64,000 nt of DNA from Hydrangea macrophylla (taxonomy: Eukaryota; Streptophyta; Magnoliopsida; Cornales; Hydrangeaceae), in assembly GCA_033977485.1 (NCBI GenBank), contig CM066988.1, forward strand, positions 29,368,501 to 29,432,500, in the 5' to 3' direction. Numbering within the stretch: the stretch's first letter is position 1; the number at the start of each line of letters is the position of its first letter. The translations under genes were made by a program, and so were the position numbers. Under the pieces are notes generated by a model. That model had not been told where the DNA came from. It saw only the letters and a program-made list of their open reading frames with translations, and made no database searches. Shown here piece after piece: positions 21,882 to 33,543 of the stretch.

Positions 21882-22419
21882 TGATAGGTACAAAAATATC
21901 AGGTAAAGGACAAGTTTTGCCACCTCAGCATAAAGGCCAGGTTATCAGGGTGGAGGCTCACGTCCCAGGTTATTCAATAGAGACCGCCCGGTCCAGGCCC
22001 ACAAGCCGAGCGCGCAATATGGGATAATCCTCTAGCGTAACCCTTGTCTTGCTCCCCAAGGCTCCAAATAGTTTCCTATCTTGCCTAAAAGACTGATGAA
22101 AAGAGCAAGTAGTTTCTTAAACCACCTAGGAAACTGACCTAATTCGTGTAAATCAATTGTAGCTAGATTGGGTTTCTATATCTAACCACTTACCTTGTAC
22201 GGGCGCTCTCTTACGTATATAAAAGGGACTGCCCACCCCCTTTAAGTGGCATCGAATTCAATCTCCATAGAGTAGCAATAGCAAAATGAAAGCTACTCAG
22301 GCATATACCCGGCCGGCCTCTGGTAGTACCGCCCGCCTTGTTGGTTCACCAGAGGCTACCGGCGATTTGTGTGGTTCAAATGATTAACTGGGCTGAACCA
22401 CACGTAACTCCTTGTGTCC

Positions 22420-22467
<48 letters not shown>

Positions 22468-22505
22468 TGCTCTAACTTACCTTATACCAATTTTTAGCAT
22501 CATCA
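21882..22505 (+). mobile_element. Solo LTR of the TAT-C/TAT-B family
   Basis: A 624-bp LTR runs from TGATAGGTAC to GCATCATCA and is flanked by a perfect 5-bp TSD, tcttc (21877-21881 and 22506-22510). The start matches the TAT-C LTR start on the minus strand (TGATATGTACAAAAATATCA) and the end matches its gcatcatca. It has a TATA box TATATAAAAG (22216) and, 82 bp upstream, a fold-back GTTTCTTAA..CCTAGGAAAC (22112-22134). A (TC)n tract is at 22423-22460. A solo LTR with intact TSD results from LTR-LTR recombination. Confidence 0.9.
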
Positions 22506-22510
22506 TCTTC

Positions 22511-23687
22511 AGCATTTGAACATTTTAAAAACCAAAAATAGAGAGCTTGTTCTTGAGAGAGCTTTAGAGATCATCTTCATACACCATGCACACACACTTG
22601 CACATGGTAATCCTAGCATTATACACACACATACACTTCATATTCCTTCAATGTTGCTAAATCAAGATGGAGGATTGAGGTGGAGTTCCTGATTCTTGGT
22701 CATCCTCATGATCAAGCACTAGAGAGGAAGAAACTGAATACCTAAGTTCATAAATTCAAGTTTTTTCAACAAAATTCTCATATTTTCTTCATCTATTTCA
22801 AGCTTGTGTGATTATCTATTCTCACTAAGATGCCTATAGAAGTGGATTTTACATGAATTTACAACCATGTATGTGATCCATTATAGTTATAATTCTTTTA
22901 TGTGATGTAAAACTAAGAATCAAGTTAATTCTTAGTAAATTAGTAACTTTAATCATCATCCAAACATGTCCTAAGCTTGTTTGAGTATAGATTTTCATCT
23001 AGATGCCTTTAGATATGGTTTGTATGAGTTTTCATGACTTACATGTGACTTTAGAACCTATTTACGAACTTGCATATAAGTCTAAACTTAGAATCCATTT
23101 TCTATCAAGGACGAGCGCTTGAGCTAGGCCAGAGTACTCGCACCCTAAGTGCTCGAGCACCCTGAGTGCTCGGGTTCAGTAGTTTTTGTTATGTTATTTG
23201 TTTTATGTGCTTTGATTAGATTTTTAATTATTTTATGGATGAACCTGAGATGTTTAATCCATGAATTTGCACTCACATGTCCACTTATCACACTAACACT
23301 TAGGAGTACCTGCTAATTGATGATCTATGCTTATATGTGTATCTTGTTCAAATAGATGTTTATAGATCAGTCCTTGAACTCATAAAACACGACAACAACT
23401 TCCATTTTCTACCACAACTCTAATAATTGGAATAAGACACTCGTAATAAGATCAGGACTTCCTAACAATCACATACTCTATTAAATTGTGCTACGTACAT
23501 CGACACTTGTCCTTTGGTCTATCTTTTGATGAGTAAGCATTGTGACCGTGTTGTTGAACGTCATCAGTTCGGTTGATGTTGATGTCTCTTCGTATAAGTT
23601 TGTATTGGGATTGAAGAAGCGAATTATGACTGGACATTAGTGATATAGTCGGCTGTTAAGGTATAATACTATCTTAATGTTGGGATT
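22511..23687 (+). other. Unassigned repeat-like DNA between solo LTR and Copia-1
   Basis: It begins with a GAGAG-rich leader-like stretch (22535-22580) continuous with the promoter patch before the solo LTR. At 23105-23175 is a second CTCGAG/GTGCTCG cluster. No ORF above 60 codons looks protein-like. It is probably the transcribed half of an old LTR plus leader, but no partner LTR is in the window. Confidence 0.3.
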
Positions 23688-25161
23688 GTGCCCTCAAATC
23701 ATTGCTTTATGTATGAGACATTAGCATTTTAATATATGGATATTAGCTTTACATTTTGTTATGTATGTCTTTCATGAGATGATTGTTTATCCTTAAGTAT
23801 TATTATAGATAATTCGTGTATGTATAAGATGCATATATGTGAGATACAAATTACTATTCATTGATACTTAGAACTTGTCACAAATGATGATGAGACTGGA
23901 TACCCTACCATTAGATGGAGGGATGAATCTCAATCACTAGAGTATGACTCTTAGTTAATATGCTAGTGCTTATACTGCATTAACAGGCCCGAGCTTTCCT
24001 ATTAACACTCAAGACTATCAACAGTCGATAGGAACTCGTAACTTTTATAAGGTGCATGTTCTTAATCTTTAGACGATTTTGAACACAAACTATGGATATG
24101 GCTTCTTTGACTTACCAATTAGTGAGGTCTGTAAAAGATCAACAACTGGGTATCTTGGGTATATCATGTTCATAGGGTTGTGAACATATATTGTCAAGAT
24201 AGAATCTACCCTCTAATAAAGATTAAGCATTCCTTTGAGAATGTCACCAAGTTGATTACTGAGAACTGCAGTCTTGTTGATAAGGGTTATCAAAATGTTT
24301 GGTAATCATGAGACATGAATAGGACTCAAGGAATGAAAGATGTAATCACTATTTAGGTTGATAGTAATAGTTTATTCAACTACCTGAATATGAATATGAA
24401 TGCTGATGGTAGAGGGAAATTAGTACACCATACAAGTCTAGTTATCGCTTTGGATATGTTCAATTATCATTTTATAGTGGAGTAAACATTAATTGATCAG
24501 TTGGTTAGTTTGCTGATCAAAGAGTTTGATCACGGGAATTAACAACTAGTTTGAGCCAACAATGAAGAGCCTAGGAGGTCCTATTCTTAGCTCCGCTAGG
24601 ATGCTTGGAAAGGCACTTAAGGATCTTGTCAAGACAAGTTTGATCGATCGAAAGTGTTTCGATCGATTGAAGTCTAGACATGTTTGATCGATCGAAGTGA
24701 CTTCGATCGATTGAAGAAGAACCTTCAATCGATCGAAGGTTCAATCGATCAAAGTCACTTCGATTGATCGAAGGCTTAAAGTCGGTTTGGAAATCTATAA
24801 ATAGGGCAACTACGTACAGAATTTTAAGAATCGTCACTTTTCTATACCAGAGTTGTAGAAACTATTTTAGGGTTTCCTTAGCCTTCTTATCCTCCCTATT
24901 AGAGTTCCCACCAACTCTACCCTCTCCGGAAGCATCCACAGGAGACATAGGAGTGAAGATCATATAGTGGGAATTGCTACACCAACAAGAAGATTAAAGA
25001 TTCAGAATGGGGTCTAAGACCATTAGGTATGTTTCTTGGCACTCTCTTGTACGCATATATAGAGTTAATAAGTAGTAGATCCGGGCATACCAATTGAAGT
25101 TTTAAACTCTATTTTTCTACTGTGCGTTTAAATAAATATTTTAAACCTATTTTTCCCTTCA
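23688..25161 (+). repeat. Copia-1 5' LTR, about 1474 bp
   Basis: Starts TGTTGGGATTGTGCCCTC and ends ..TTTTTCCCTTCA just before attggtatc. No second copy is in the window, so the boundaries rest on the TG..CA ends and the primer site. Confidence 0.8.
24640..24804 (+). promoter_or_regulatory. Putative LTR promoter of Copia-1
   Basis: 24640-24775 holds about nine overlapping copies of gatcgatcgaa / ttcgatcgattg, each nearly self-complementary, for example 24721-24740. The TATA box CTATAAATAG at 24795-24804 follows within 20-55 bp. Confidence 0.6.
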
Positions 25162-25163
25162 AT

Positions 25164-25176
25164 TGGTATCCGAGCC
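25164..25176 (+). other. Primer-binding site, Copia-1
   Basis: TGGTATCCGAGCC, one base off the initiator tRNA-Met site TGGTATCAGAGCC, two bases after the LTR end. Confidence 0.8.
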
Positions 25177-26864
25177 TCGCTTGTTTGGATCTATAGATGT
25201 GTTTTGGAACACTAAATTGATTTGCATGATGTTCTTAGAACTGTTTGTGAAACTGCATCATCACATATCTATTTTTGTAGTGTTTTCGTAGCATAAAACA
25301 TATTTGTGATTGCATTGGATGCATGGCAGTTTTGAACAATCGAACTTGTTTTGATTGATTGAAACTGTCTATGTTCGATTGATTAAAAGAGTTTCGATCG
25401 ATCGAACCAATGCTGGCTTCAAGTGATCGAACTAGATCAAACACAATTTTGTATCCAGATATCTTTTCACAGTTTTAAAAGTTTTGAAATTTATCTACTT
25501 AGTATTTTATAATGTTCTAAAAAATTTAAATCAATTTGTGAAAGTTTGAGTTCAATTGATTGAACTTGTTTCAATCGATCGAGAGTTCGATCGATTGAAG
25601 CTTCTTCAATCGATTGAAGTGTGATAGAGAACTAGAGATGCTGTTTTATAGTTCTAATTACTTCCATAAAGTGTTTATGGTGTATGTGAATAAATTAGTA
25701 GTTCCAATGGTTATATATTTTATTATATATATATATACGTGGTTGTGTGTACAACTAACCCTTTTGGAGCAAGATTAGTCCCCTATCTTCCATGGCACCA
25801 AGTTCTGTTTTAAACTTTGTATTTAAAGGTTTGAGATTGGTGTATATTTTAATTCTTGGTTTAGTTTTAAGGCATGTGTAAAAGGGCACCACGACTTCAA
25901 TCCCACAAAAAGGAAAGTCGTGCTAGTTTTCCTAGCCTTCTTTATTTTGTTGTTGTTTTCTATTTCTAGCTATATTGTAAGATTCAAAAGAAGTATATGA
26001 CCAATGTAATAGAATTAGAAAATGCATGAATATGGCAGAGCAATCCGTTGTCCATAAAGATGGAGCAGGAGGCGATCAAACCAAGAAGGAGGTTCTATGG
26101 AGATAGAGCCATGGGAAATAGAGGTGCTGTTTGAATCTCTTTATTTTGGTTTTAGTTTTTTGTTTTATCCGCTTAGTTGTGATTGGCATATTACATATTG
26201 TTACTTCTTGCATACACGTAAAACAAATTTTTTAAAATAAAAATCAAAAACCGTTTCAACGCATTAGTAAACATTGGATGTTTATGGTTAATGTGTAGAA
26301 ACAATTTTTTTCAAAAAAGCAATATCCTTATTTACTAAATCTAGTGGGAGAGAAACGTATTATTATAACTCCCACGATCTTCCATTAATTGTTCACTGTA
26401 AGATGAGTATTGCATTCTGTGTCACCTCGCTAGGGGTGATCTTTCCATACAGAGGGTACACTACTCATTGCTTACTAGATGTGAACTTTGTATGGATAGG
26501 ATCAATCATACGTGTTAGAGGGTGACCACCATAGAGGCACTACTTGAGGCGGTTGTGATTGGATCCTAGTTAGTGGTACAAACTAGCTAAGCTATGGATA
26601 AGGGATCCCACACGGGGCATTATTCAGAAACTTAGAGATCAAAAAGGGGTCGGGAGTCATAACTTATTTTGCAAGAGTTGCATAGCGGACAAGTCATGAT
26701 CAATTAAGAGATCGAATAATGACCACCACACGAAGGCTTTGTTCTTTCGTCTTGATATTCCAACAACTTTGTTTTAAATAAGAATTTTAAGGATTCTTTT
26801 ATTTCAAACTATCAAATTCTGATATCCATATTTATTTTGTTTTTGATTTTTTCAGTAAATCATC
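25177..26864 (+). other. Copia-1 untranslated leader
   Basis: About 1.7 kb without a protein-like frame. At 25330-25620 it repeats the cgatcgatc / gattgaa words of the LTR promoter cluster. There is a (TA)n run at 25720-25738. The rest shows nothing recognisable. Confidence 0.55.
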
Positions 26865-27690
26865 ATGTCTGAATCTGCATTTAGTCCTCTTGCCAGCATA
26901 CTTACACAAAACAAGTTAACTGGAAACAACTATACAGAATGGAAATGTAACCTAGACATCGTTTTAACTATGGAGGATCACATATATGTCCTCACCACCC
27001 CATGCCCTGAAGAACCCCTGGTAAATGCTTTGGCAACTGCCAGACGCGAGTTTGACAAGTGGAAGCAGTCGAATGGGATGCCTTATTGCTACATATTAGC
27101 CTTTATGGAAAATGTGTTACAACACCAATACCAGTCGAATGATTCTGCCAGTGCCATTATCAAATCCTGGAAAGAAATATTGGGGAGCATGACAGATGTG
27201 CTAGGCAGGTTGCTATGTAGAAGATAATGAGTGCCAAGTTGTCGAAAGGGACTCCAGTCAAAGAACATGTTTTAAAAATGATTGGTTATTTTAACGAATT
27301 AGAGACCCTAAGTGCCAGCATCGATGCACAGACCCAAGTTGATGTGATCCCCAATTCGTTGTCACCGTCATTTGCTTAATTTAAACTAAACTACAATATG
27401 AATCAAATGAACTTTTCAATAAGCGAATTAATAAGTTCTTTAATGGCAGCAGAAGGGGTGATCAAACCTGGGGGCAATGTTTTGAACATTGAGAAAAGCT
27501 CGTCCTCCTCCCGATCTACGCCAAAAGGTAAGAAATGGAAGAAGAAGGCTGGTACTGGTGGTCCAAGTGTTGGACCAATCCCTAAGATTGCAAAATCTAA
27601 GAGAAAAGGTAAGGGCAAGGGAAAGGTGGGTGGCCAAGGCAAAGGAAAGTGTTTCCAATGTAGTGAGAAGGGCCACTAAAAGAGGAAGTG
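26865..27690 (+). pseudogene. Copia-1 gag
   Basis: Starts MSESAFSPLASILTQNKLTG and holds NNYTEWKCNLDIVL, the usual start of copia gag. The first frame ends at 27225 after a frameshift; gag-like text continues with KLSKGTPVKEHVLKMIGYF and then a new frame from 27398. Near the end a CCHC zinc knuckle CFQCSEKGH..KRKC follows a Lys/Gly-rich RNA-binding stretch. A TAA replaces the usual Trp after the knuckle His, and another TAA sits at 27377. Copia gag is usually about 250-300 codons, so the whole domain is present but broken at least three times. Confidence 0.88.
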
Positions 27691-27721
27691 TCTAGAATTC
27701 TTAACTATAAGAGTTCAAGGT

Positions 27722-28051
27722 ATGATCGAATCACATGTGATTGAAGTAAGTTTTGTAACAGATACTTCAAACACTTGGTGCATTGATTCTGGTGCGACTA
27801 ACCATATCTATAATTCATTGCAGGGATTCAGATCAACCAGGAAATACAGTGATGGAGAGATTGTGCTTACTCTAGGTTCTAGCATAACTATTTTGGCTGT
27901 TGCTATAGGAGTGGTAGTTTTAGAATTTGAGGACAATAAGATTTTAGTTTTATCAGATGTTCTTTACGTCCCTTTGATGAGACAAAATTTCTGTTTTAGA
28001 GTTATCGATTCAAAATTATTCTTTTCATTTTGGAATAGAAGTTGTCATTAA
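27722..28051 (+). pseudogene. Copia-1 protease
   Basis: The frame holds NTWCIDSGATNHIYNSLQGF, in which DSGA is the aspartic-protease active site, and later VLSDVLYVPLMRQN, the flap/core end typical of copia protease. The frame is lost at about 28015, before the gag-pre-integrase linker. The enzyme would process Gag-Pol. The catalytic triplet is intact but the polyprotein is not. Confidence 0.85.
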
Positions 28052-28099
28052 AAGAAATGGTTCTTTTATATGTTCTGGTGTTAAAACTAATGGCTTCTA

Positions 28100-28980
28100 T
28101 GTGATTACTCCAACTACTTCTAAAGACTCTTGCATGAAACTTAATAACTCAGTGATGACTATACCATCTAAAAGAAAGGAACCTTTCACTAATCCAACAA
28201 GGCTTTGGCATATGAGGCTTGGCCATATCAATCTAAATAGGATTGGCAGACTAGTTAAAGAAGGGGTCTTAGGCGATTTGGTTCTCGAACCAATGGAAGT
28301 CTGCGAGTCTTGTTTAGAGGGTAAGATGACCAAAAGGCCCTTTCCCGTAAAGGGCAATAGGACCAATGCATTGTTGGAATTAGTTCACACTGATGTGTGT
28401 GGACCAATAAATATTAGAGGAAGGGCCTTTATGAGTATTTTATAACATTTACTGATGACCACTCTAGTATGGATATGTGTACCTAATATAGCACAAGTCT
28501 GAAGCCTTTGAAAAGTCAAAGAGTTTAGGGCTGAAGTGGAAAAGCAATTAGGCACACATATCTAAGCCATTCAATCTGATCAAGGTGGCGAGTACCTCCT
28601 AATGAGTTTATTGATCACCTCATATAGAATGGGATTCTATCACAGTTGACTACACCTAGTATGCCTTAGTAGAATGGTGTAGCAGAGAGAAGGAACTAGA
28701 CTCTTTAGACATGACTAGGTCAATGATGAGTTATTTGGAGTTGCCATTATTCCTCTGGGATTATGCTCTGGAAACCGCTGCGTATGTACTAAATCTAGTA
28801 CGAAGCAAATCTATTCCTAGGACACCAGGGGAGATGTGGATTGGGCGCAAGAATTTTTTGCAAAATCTTCGGATAGGGGGGTGTCCAGCACATGTGCTGA
28901 ATGGAAAGATGAGCAAGTTGGATTCTAGATCAGAATTATGTTATTTTGTAGGCTATCCAAAGAGTAATTATGGATGATAT
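28100..28980 (+). pseudogene. Copia-1 integrase
   Basis: 28101-28445 has the gag-pre-integrase HHCC region LWHMRLGHINLNRI and CESCLEGKMTKRPF, then ELVHTDVCGPIN with the first catalytic Asp. 28500-28690 is full of stops but still reads ..IQSDQGGEYL (second Asp) and NGVAERR (third acidic residue), with two adjacent TAG codons where Gln-Gln is usual. 28711-28977 gives the downstream part with WDYALETAAYVLN and TPGEMWIGRK. All catalytic blocks are present, in several frames. Confidence 0.85.
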
Positions 28981-29199
28981 TTTTATGATCCAAGAGAACA
29001 AAAAGTGTTTGTAAGTACAAATGTTGTTTTTTTAGAGGGTGATTATATCATGAACCATAAACCTAAGGGAAGAATAGATCTGAAAGAGATAGAAGGAGAG
29101 CCCTCAGTCCTACCTACAGTTGATAACGATGTAAGACAAGAAAATAACACTTCTTCACCCAATCTCACACTGGTACCTTGTCGTAGTGGGAGGATGGTC

Positions 29200-30461
29200 A
29201 GTCAGCCTGATAGATAAATGTTCTTAGGAGAAGTTTTTGAAGCGATCTCCATAGAATCTGAATCTGATCCTATCGCGTATGAAGAGGCAATGGCGGATGT
29301 AGACTCAGCTCATTGTGTTAAAGCTATGAAGGCTAAATTGGAATCTATGGATTCTAGTGAGGTCTAGAATTTTGTAGAACTTCCTGCCAATATCAAACCC
29401 ATTGGTTGTAAGTGGGTCTATAAGAGGAAAAAAGGATCTAATGGAAAGGTTAAGACCTTTAAGGCAAGGCTTGTAGCGAAAGGTTATACTTAGAGGGAGG
29501 GCATTGACTATGAGGAAACCTTCTCGCCGATAGCCATGCTCAAGTCCATTAGAATACTCTCATGCATTACTGCATGCCTAGATTATGAGATCTGGCAGAT
29601 GGATGTCAATACTGCATTCTTAAATGGCAATCTTGAGGAGAACGTCTATATGCAGGAACCAGAAGGGTTCATACCTGGTGGGATAGGTAACTTGGTATGC
29701 AAGTTGCAAAAGTCCATTTATGGGCTTAAGCAAGCATCCAGAAGTTAGAACATTCATTTTGACAAAGCGGTCAAGTCGTTTGGTTTCATACAGAATCTAG
29801 AAGAGCCATGTGTATACAAGAAGTGTGAAGGAAAAGTGGTGGCTTTTATTGTTCTTTACATTGACGATATTCTACTCATTGGGAATGATGTAGCGGCATT
29901 GTCAATGGTTAATGCTTGGCTAGCAAGTACTTTTGATACGAAGGATCTAGGAGAGGCGAGCTATATCCTTGGGATGACACTCTTTCAAGACCGTAAGCGA
30001 AAGATAATAGGATTATCTCAAGCTGGTTATATCGAAAAAGTGCTAACCATGTTTTTAATGGACAATTTGAAGAAATGTTTGTTACCCTTGAGGCATGGTC
30101 TGGCGTTCTCCAAGGACAAGTGTCCAAAGACACAAGAGGAGAGGAATCGCATGGTAGGAATTCCCTATGTTTCAGTAATGGGAATTCTCATGCATGCAAT
30201 GTTATACACTAGACCAGATATCTGTTTTACCGTTGGCATGGTCAGCAGGTATCAATCGAATCCAGGTCTAGAGCACTGGACAACCGTTATGCACATTCTT
30301 AAGTACTGGAGAAGGACTAAAGATTACTTGCTTATGTGCGGCGGTGATGAGTTGCTTCCAATGGGATACACTGACTCAGACTATATGTCAGATAAAGATT
30401 CGAGGAAGTCGACATCTGGACATCTCTTTACCTTGAGAGGTAGTAATGTTAATTGGAGGAG
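29200..30461 (+). pseudogene. Copia-1 reverse transcriptase and RNase H
   Basis: 29380-29520 reads GCKWVYKRKKGSNGKVKTFK and a TAG in place of Gln before the REGIDYEETFSP block. 29536-29748 has QMDVNTAFLNGNLEENVYM (first catalytic Asp) and KLQKSIYGLKQASRS, then TAG where Trp is usual. 29836-30461 is open for 209 codons. It has the active site LYIDDILLIGND, then DTKDLGEASYILGM, RPDICFTVGMVSRYQ and RNase H GYTDSDYMSDKDSRKSTSGH. The frame is cut in RNase H after NWRS by the Athila-1 LTR. Fingers, palm and thumb are present, but at least three stops precede the active site. Confidence 0.92.
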
Positions 30462-30802
30462 TGATAAACACTGAATATTCCACATTTATGTGCCAATATA
30501 ATAGACATAGTGCTCATTTTATCCCCAAAATCCCTAGTTTTACATGCAAATTTAAATTAATATAATTTAATGGTGATGTCACTCAAATGTGTGTAATTAT
30601 GTTCTTTTACATATTTTATATGTTTAGGTAAAAATGAAGTGAAATAAAGGTAAGGAAAGAAGTAGCAACCACACCGAAACATTTCTCATATATTAGTTAA
30701 AACTCAAAATTCTGTAAACAAAAATCAAAAGAAGACAGAAAAAAAAAAAAAAAAACTATCCTAAAATCAAAGCTTTGACAGTGATGTTATATTCATTTCG
30801 TG

Positions 30803-30847
<45 letters not shown>

Positions 30848-30935
30848 AGTAGGATTTGTTTTTCAAACGACTGTCAGGCGAAGAGAAGAAAAAAGGACGA
30901 AGAAAAAGAAAAAAATTGCCAATCTTCTGCTCAAA

Positions 30936-30980
30936 GTGATGAACGCAGTGACAAATTCATCACAGAATCTCGTCTATAAA
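30936..30980 (+). promoter_or_regulatory. Putative Athila-1 LTR promoter
   Basis: Perfect 8-bp inverted repeat GTGATGAA (30936-30943) / TTCATCAC (30956-30963), then a TATA box CTATAAAATGG starting at 30974, 11 bp downstream. Confidence 0.5.
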
Positions 30981-32164
30981 ATGGAGAAGCAAACGAGGAA
31001 CAAACACACCAACAACAGCACAGCTTCACACACACTGTTAGAGAGAGAATAGTTTAGGGAGGTTATCATGTGAGGACTTCATATTGTCCCTAGAAATAGG
31101 AAACTTTAGTTTTTCTTTGCCTTTTCTAGTTCAAGTAGTTGTAAAAATTTACTTTTATGTAATTAATGATTTCATGTTAAAAAAATATGTAACAAAATTT
31201 TGTTTATTGTATCTCTCAAAATAAAATATTTGTTTTCTCGTAGGTCCTTTGTCACTTTGTAGTAGTAAAATATTCCTATTAAAGTTTTAATTTAATATTT
31301 TTAGTCTAGTTAGTACTTATAGTTGTCCCCTACAATAGTTTGAAATCTCAAATTTCCAATTTTTATAGCAATATTTTCATTCACTAGAAGACAGATTTTG
31401 CAAGTAAATGTCAGATTTCTTAGCCACGTAGTTGTTATAATCACCTACCAAAGCTCCAAGCACACTCTATCCAAATCTCACTCTCAAATTAGATTAGGAT
31501 TTGGTTTGGCCTTGCTTGTGTTCTTGGATTTGAACCACTGTGACCCCACAAGAAGTCAAAGTCAAAGGTTAAGTATTTTATTTTTGGTTCAGTATTTCCA
31601 TTTATTTATGTTTTATTAGCCTAGTTGTACTAAACTTTGTTATTTTGTAGATTCCATAAATTCAACCCCAACTCATGTTAAGTGAAAGAAAAAAGAAATA
31701 TATTAATATTATATTTCACCCTTACGTTAGTTTTATAACTTAAATTTTAATAGGGCAATCACTGTGTACATCTATTTAATCTTTCTTTAAAAGGTTATTT
31801 GGAAGACAGTTTTAATTTCAAAATGGTAGGCTAAAACTTTAATTGGGGATGTGCAATAAAAACTTAGAAACCATAGTTTCGTGCACTAATCTTAAATGAG
31901 CAAATTTATCTAGATGGGTTGTTTTTCCATTTATGGTAAAAAATATCTATGTATCTATAGTTTATGACCATTTAAAATGTTTATATACTATGACTAAATT
32001 AGACGTCAAAAGATTACATATTTGAAATAAGAATACAATTATGTGGATTGTTAAACTATGCCTTTTTGTCATAAAAAACACCTAGCATACTCAAATAATT
32101 CATATGACAAAATTTATAATTCAAATATGTGCATATATATACTTCTACCCATTAATGGACAGGC

Positions 32165-32275
32165 AATTGTGTAGTGGCAGAGTGGTGGGGATTGGGTGCC
32201 GAATAACCCACATCCGCGGCGGGTCACAGTTAGAACCTGACTACTGTCCAATTGCCTCTTTATTTTTCTTTAAAC
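32165..32275 (+). mobile_element. SINE-like patch with pol III A and B boxes
   Basis: TGGCAGAGTGG (32175-32185) matches a tRNA A box, and AGTTAGAACCT (32228-32238) a B box with one clear change from GGTTCGAACCT. They are 53 bp apart, a normal spacing. The patch is GC-rich inside an AT-rich LTR and is followed by T-rich sequence. No convincing TSD was found. The cloverleaf does not fold like a tRNA, so a tRNA-derived SINE fragment is the best guess. Confidence 0.45.
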
Positions 32276-32276
32276 C

Positions 32277-32290
32277 AAACGACGTCGTTT
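32277..32290. repeat. Perfect 14-bp palindrome
   Basis: AAACGACGTCGTTT, exactly self-complementary, in the Athila-1 LTR right after the SINE-like patch. Confidence 0.9.
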
Positions 32291-32875
32291 CATATCAAAC
32301 CTGACACTTGATATGACCTCAACTAGTGTAAGTTTATTTTTAAATAAAGATTCACTTTGTTTAGAAATACCAAATCTGTTACAAATGCACAAAAGTTGTG
32401 TGATCTAGTGTTGGTTTGCATATTCCCAATTCCTTTAAATCATTTCTTTCTAACTAATTAATATTCACTGCGTTTAGATAACTTAGATTAAATATTTGTA
32501 TTATTTCTATCTTTCGCTATAATAAAATCCAAAAAGTTCATCTCATATAAATCTAGCTTTTATTTCTTTTTCTTCTTTTTTACTAGTATCTTATTTAATT
32601 TATTTTGCACTGTTAAAATCTTTACCGTTAACTGTTACATAATAAATAACTTTTAATTAGTTTTATTGCAAAAAAAAATATAAAAATTAGTAGTTTAGTA
32701 AAGGCCCCAAAAATCCATCATCTTTTATTGAAAAAAATAGTTACTGCCTATCTTTATAACTATATTTGCCATTCCTAGTGGGTTCGATATGGTCTTCTAG
32801 AACTGTATTACTTGTACGATCACCTACACTTGGGTGTTGATAAGAAAACGCGTCAATAGGATGTTGTTAATTTTT

Positions 32876-32892
32876 TGGCGCCGTTGCCGGGA
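32876..32892 (+). other. Primer-binding site, Athila-1
   Basis: TGGCGCCGTTGCCGGGA, the usual Athila primer site (tRNA-Asp type from family knowledge). About 14 extra bases (taggatgttgttaa) separate it from the expected LTR end. Confidence 0.88.
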
Positions 32893-33017
32893 ATGGTTAA
32901 AAAAATATAAAAAAATAAAGTTAGGTCTAAAACTATTTCTCCCATTCTATATATATCTATATCTATTCTACCTTAAAAATAATCTAGTTTTCTTTTTTTA
33001 AGAAAAAAAATGATAAC

Positions 33018-33051
<34 letters not shown>

Positions 33052-33056
33052 ATATA

Positions 33057-33327
33057 CTCCCTCCGTCCCATACTAAGAGTTCTTGATGCTATTTTTTGAT
33101 GTCCCATTTTAAGAGTCCCCTTTGAAAAGTCAAAGTACTTTAATACACACTTTCCAAATTTTTCCTTAATTACATCCAACTCTTCCCTCTCTTTTTTGTG
33201 ATGTGACACTATAATTTTGAATTTCAAAAAGGGCAATGTTGGAAAGTTGAAAATCTCACCAAAATCAAGTTGTCCTCTTAATAAGTTGGAATTCCCAAAA
33301 GAGACTCTTAATATGGGACGGAGGGAG
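33057..33327. mobile_element. Stowaway-type MITE, 271 bp
   Basis: Terminal inverted repeats CTCCCTCCGTCCCATA.TAAGAGT at both ends differ at one of 24 positions. The target duplication is TA (33055-33056 and 33328-33329). This is the standard plant Stowaway terminus (Tc1/mariner type, non-autonomous). The interior is AT-rich and non-coding. It sits in the Athila-1 leader next to a run of 29 A (33021-33049). Confidence 0.96.
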
Positions 33328-33543
33328 TATAATTTTTCCTTGTAAAAGATATATGAATATATATTTATAAGTATGTACGTGTCTATCTTCTAAAAAAAAG
33401 TATATATTTATATACATATATAAACCTATCGTCCTAAAAATATATATAAAAATTTATATAAAAAAATAAAAAAAGAGTTTTTTTTACTTAGCTATAAATA
33501 ATAATAACAATATTTTTAAAACTTATTTTTTCTTTTACTTCTT

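Larger units (their letters stand above)
23688..30461 (+). mobile_element. Copia-1: Ty1/copia retrotransposon, 3' end cut by Athila-1
   Basis: Order is LTR, initiator-Met-like primer site, leader, gag, protease, integrase, reverse transcriptase, RNase H. The order integrase before reverse transcriptase defines Ty1/copia. The element breaks off inside RNase H at 30461, where the Athila-1 LTR begins. Its 3' LTR must lie beyond the window. The pol frame has many stops. The left flank is cttaa. Confidence 0.92.
30462..32855 (+). repeat. Athila-1 5' LTR
   Basis: Start TGATAAACACTGAATATTCC is typical of Athila LTRs. The end is taken as ..cgcgtca near 32855, about 20 bp before the primer site. The partner LTR is outside the window, so the end may be off by up to ~15 bp. 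It holds (CT)n at 30810-30840, a promoter at about 30936-30980 and a SINE-like patch. Confidence 0.78.

Noticed and set aside
32165..32250. Possible functional tRNA gene
   Set aside because: A and B boxes are present but acceptor and anticodon stems do not pair; called SINE-like instead.
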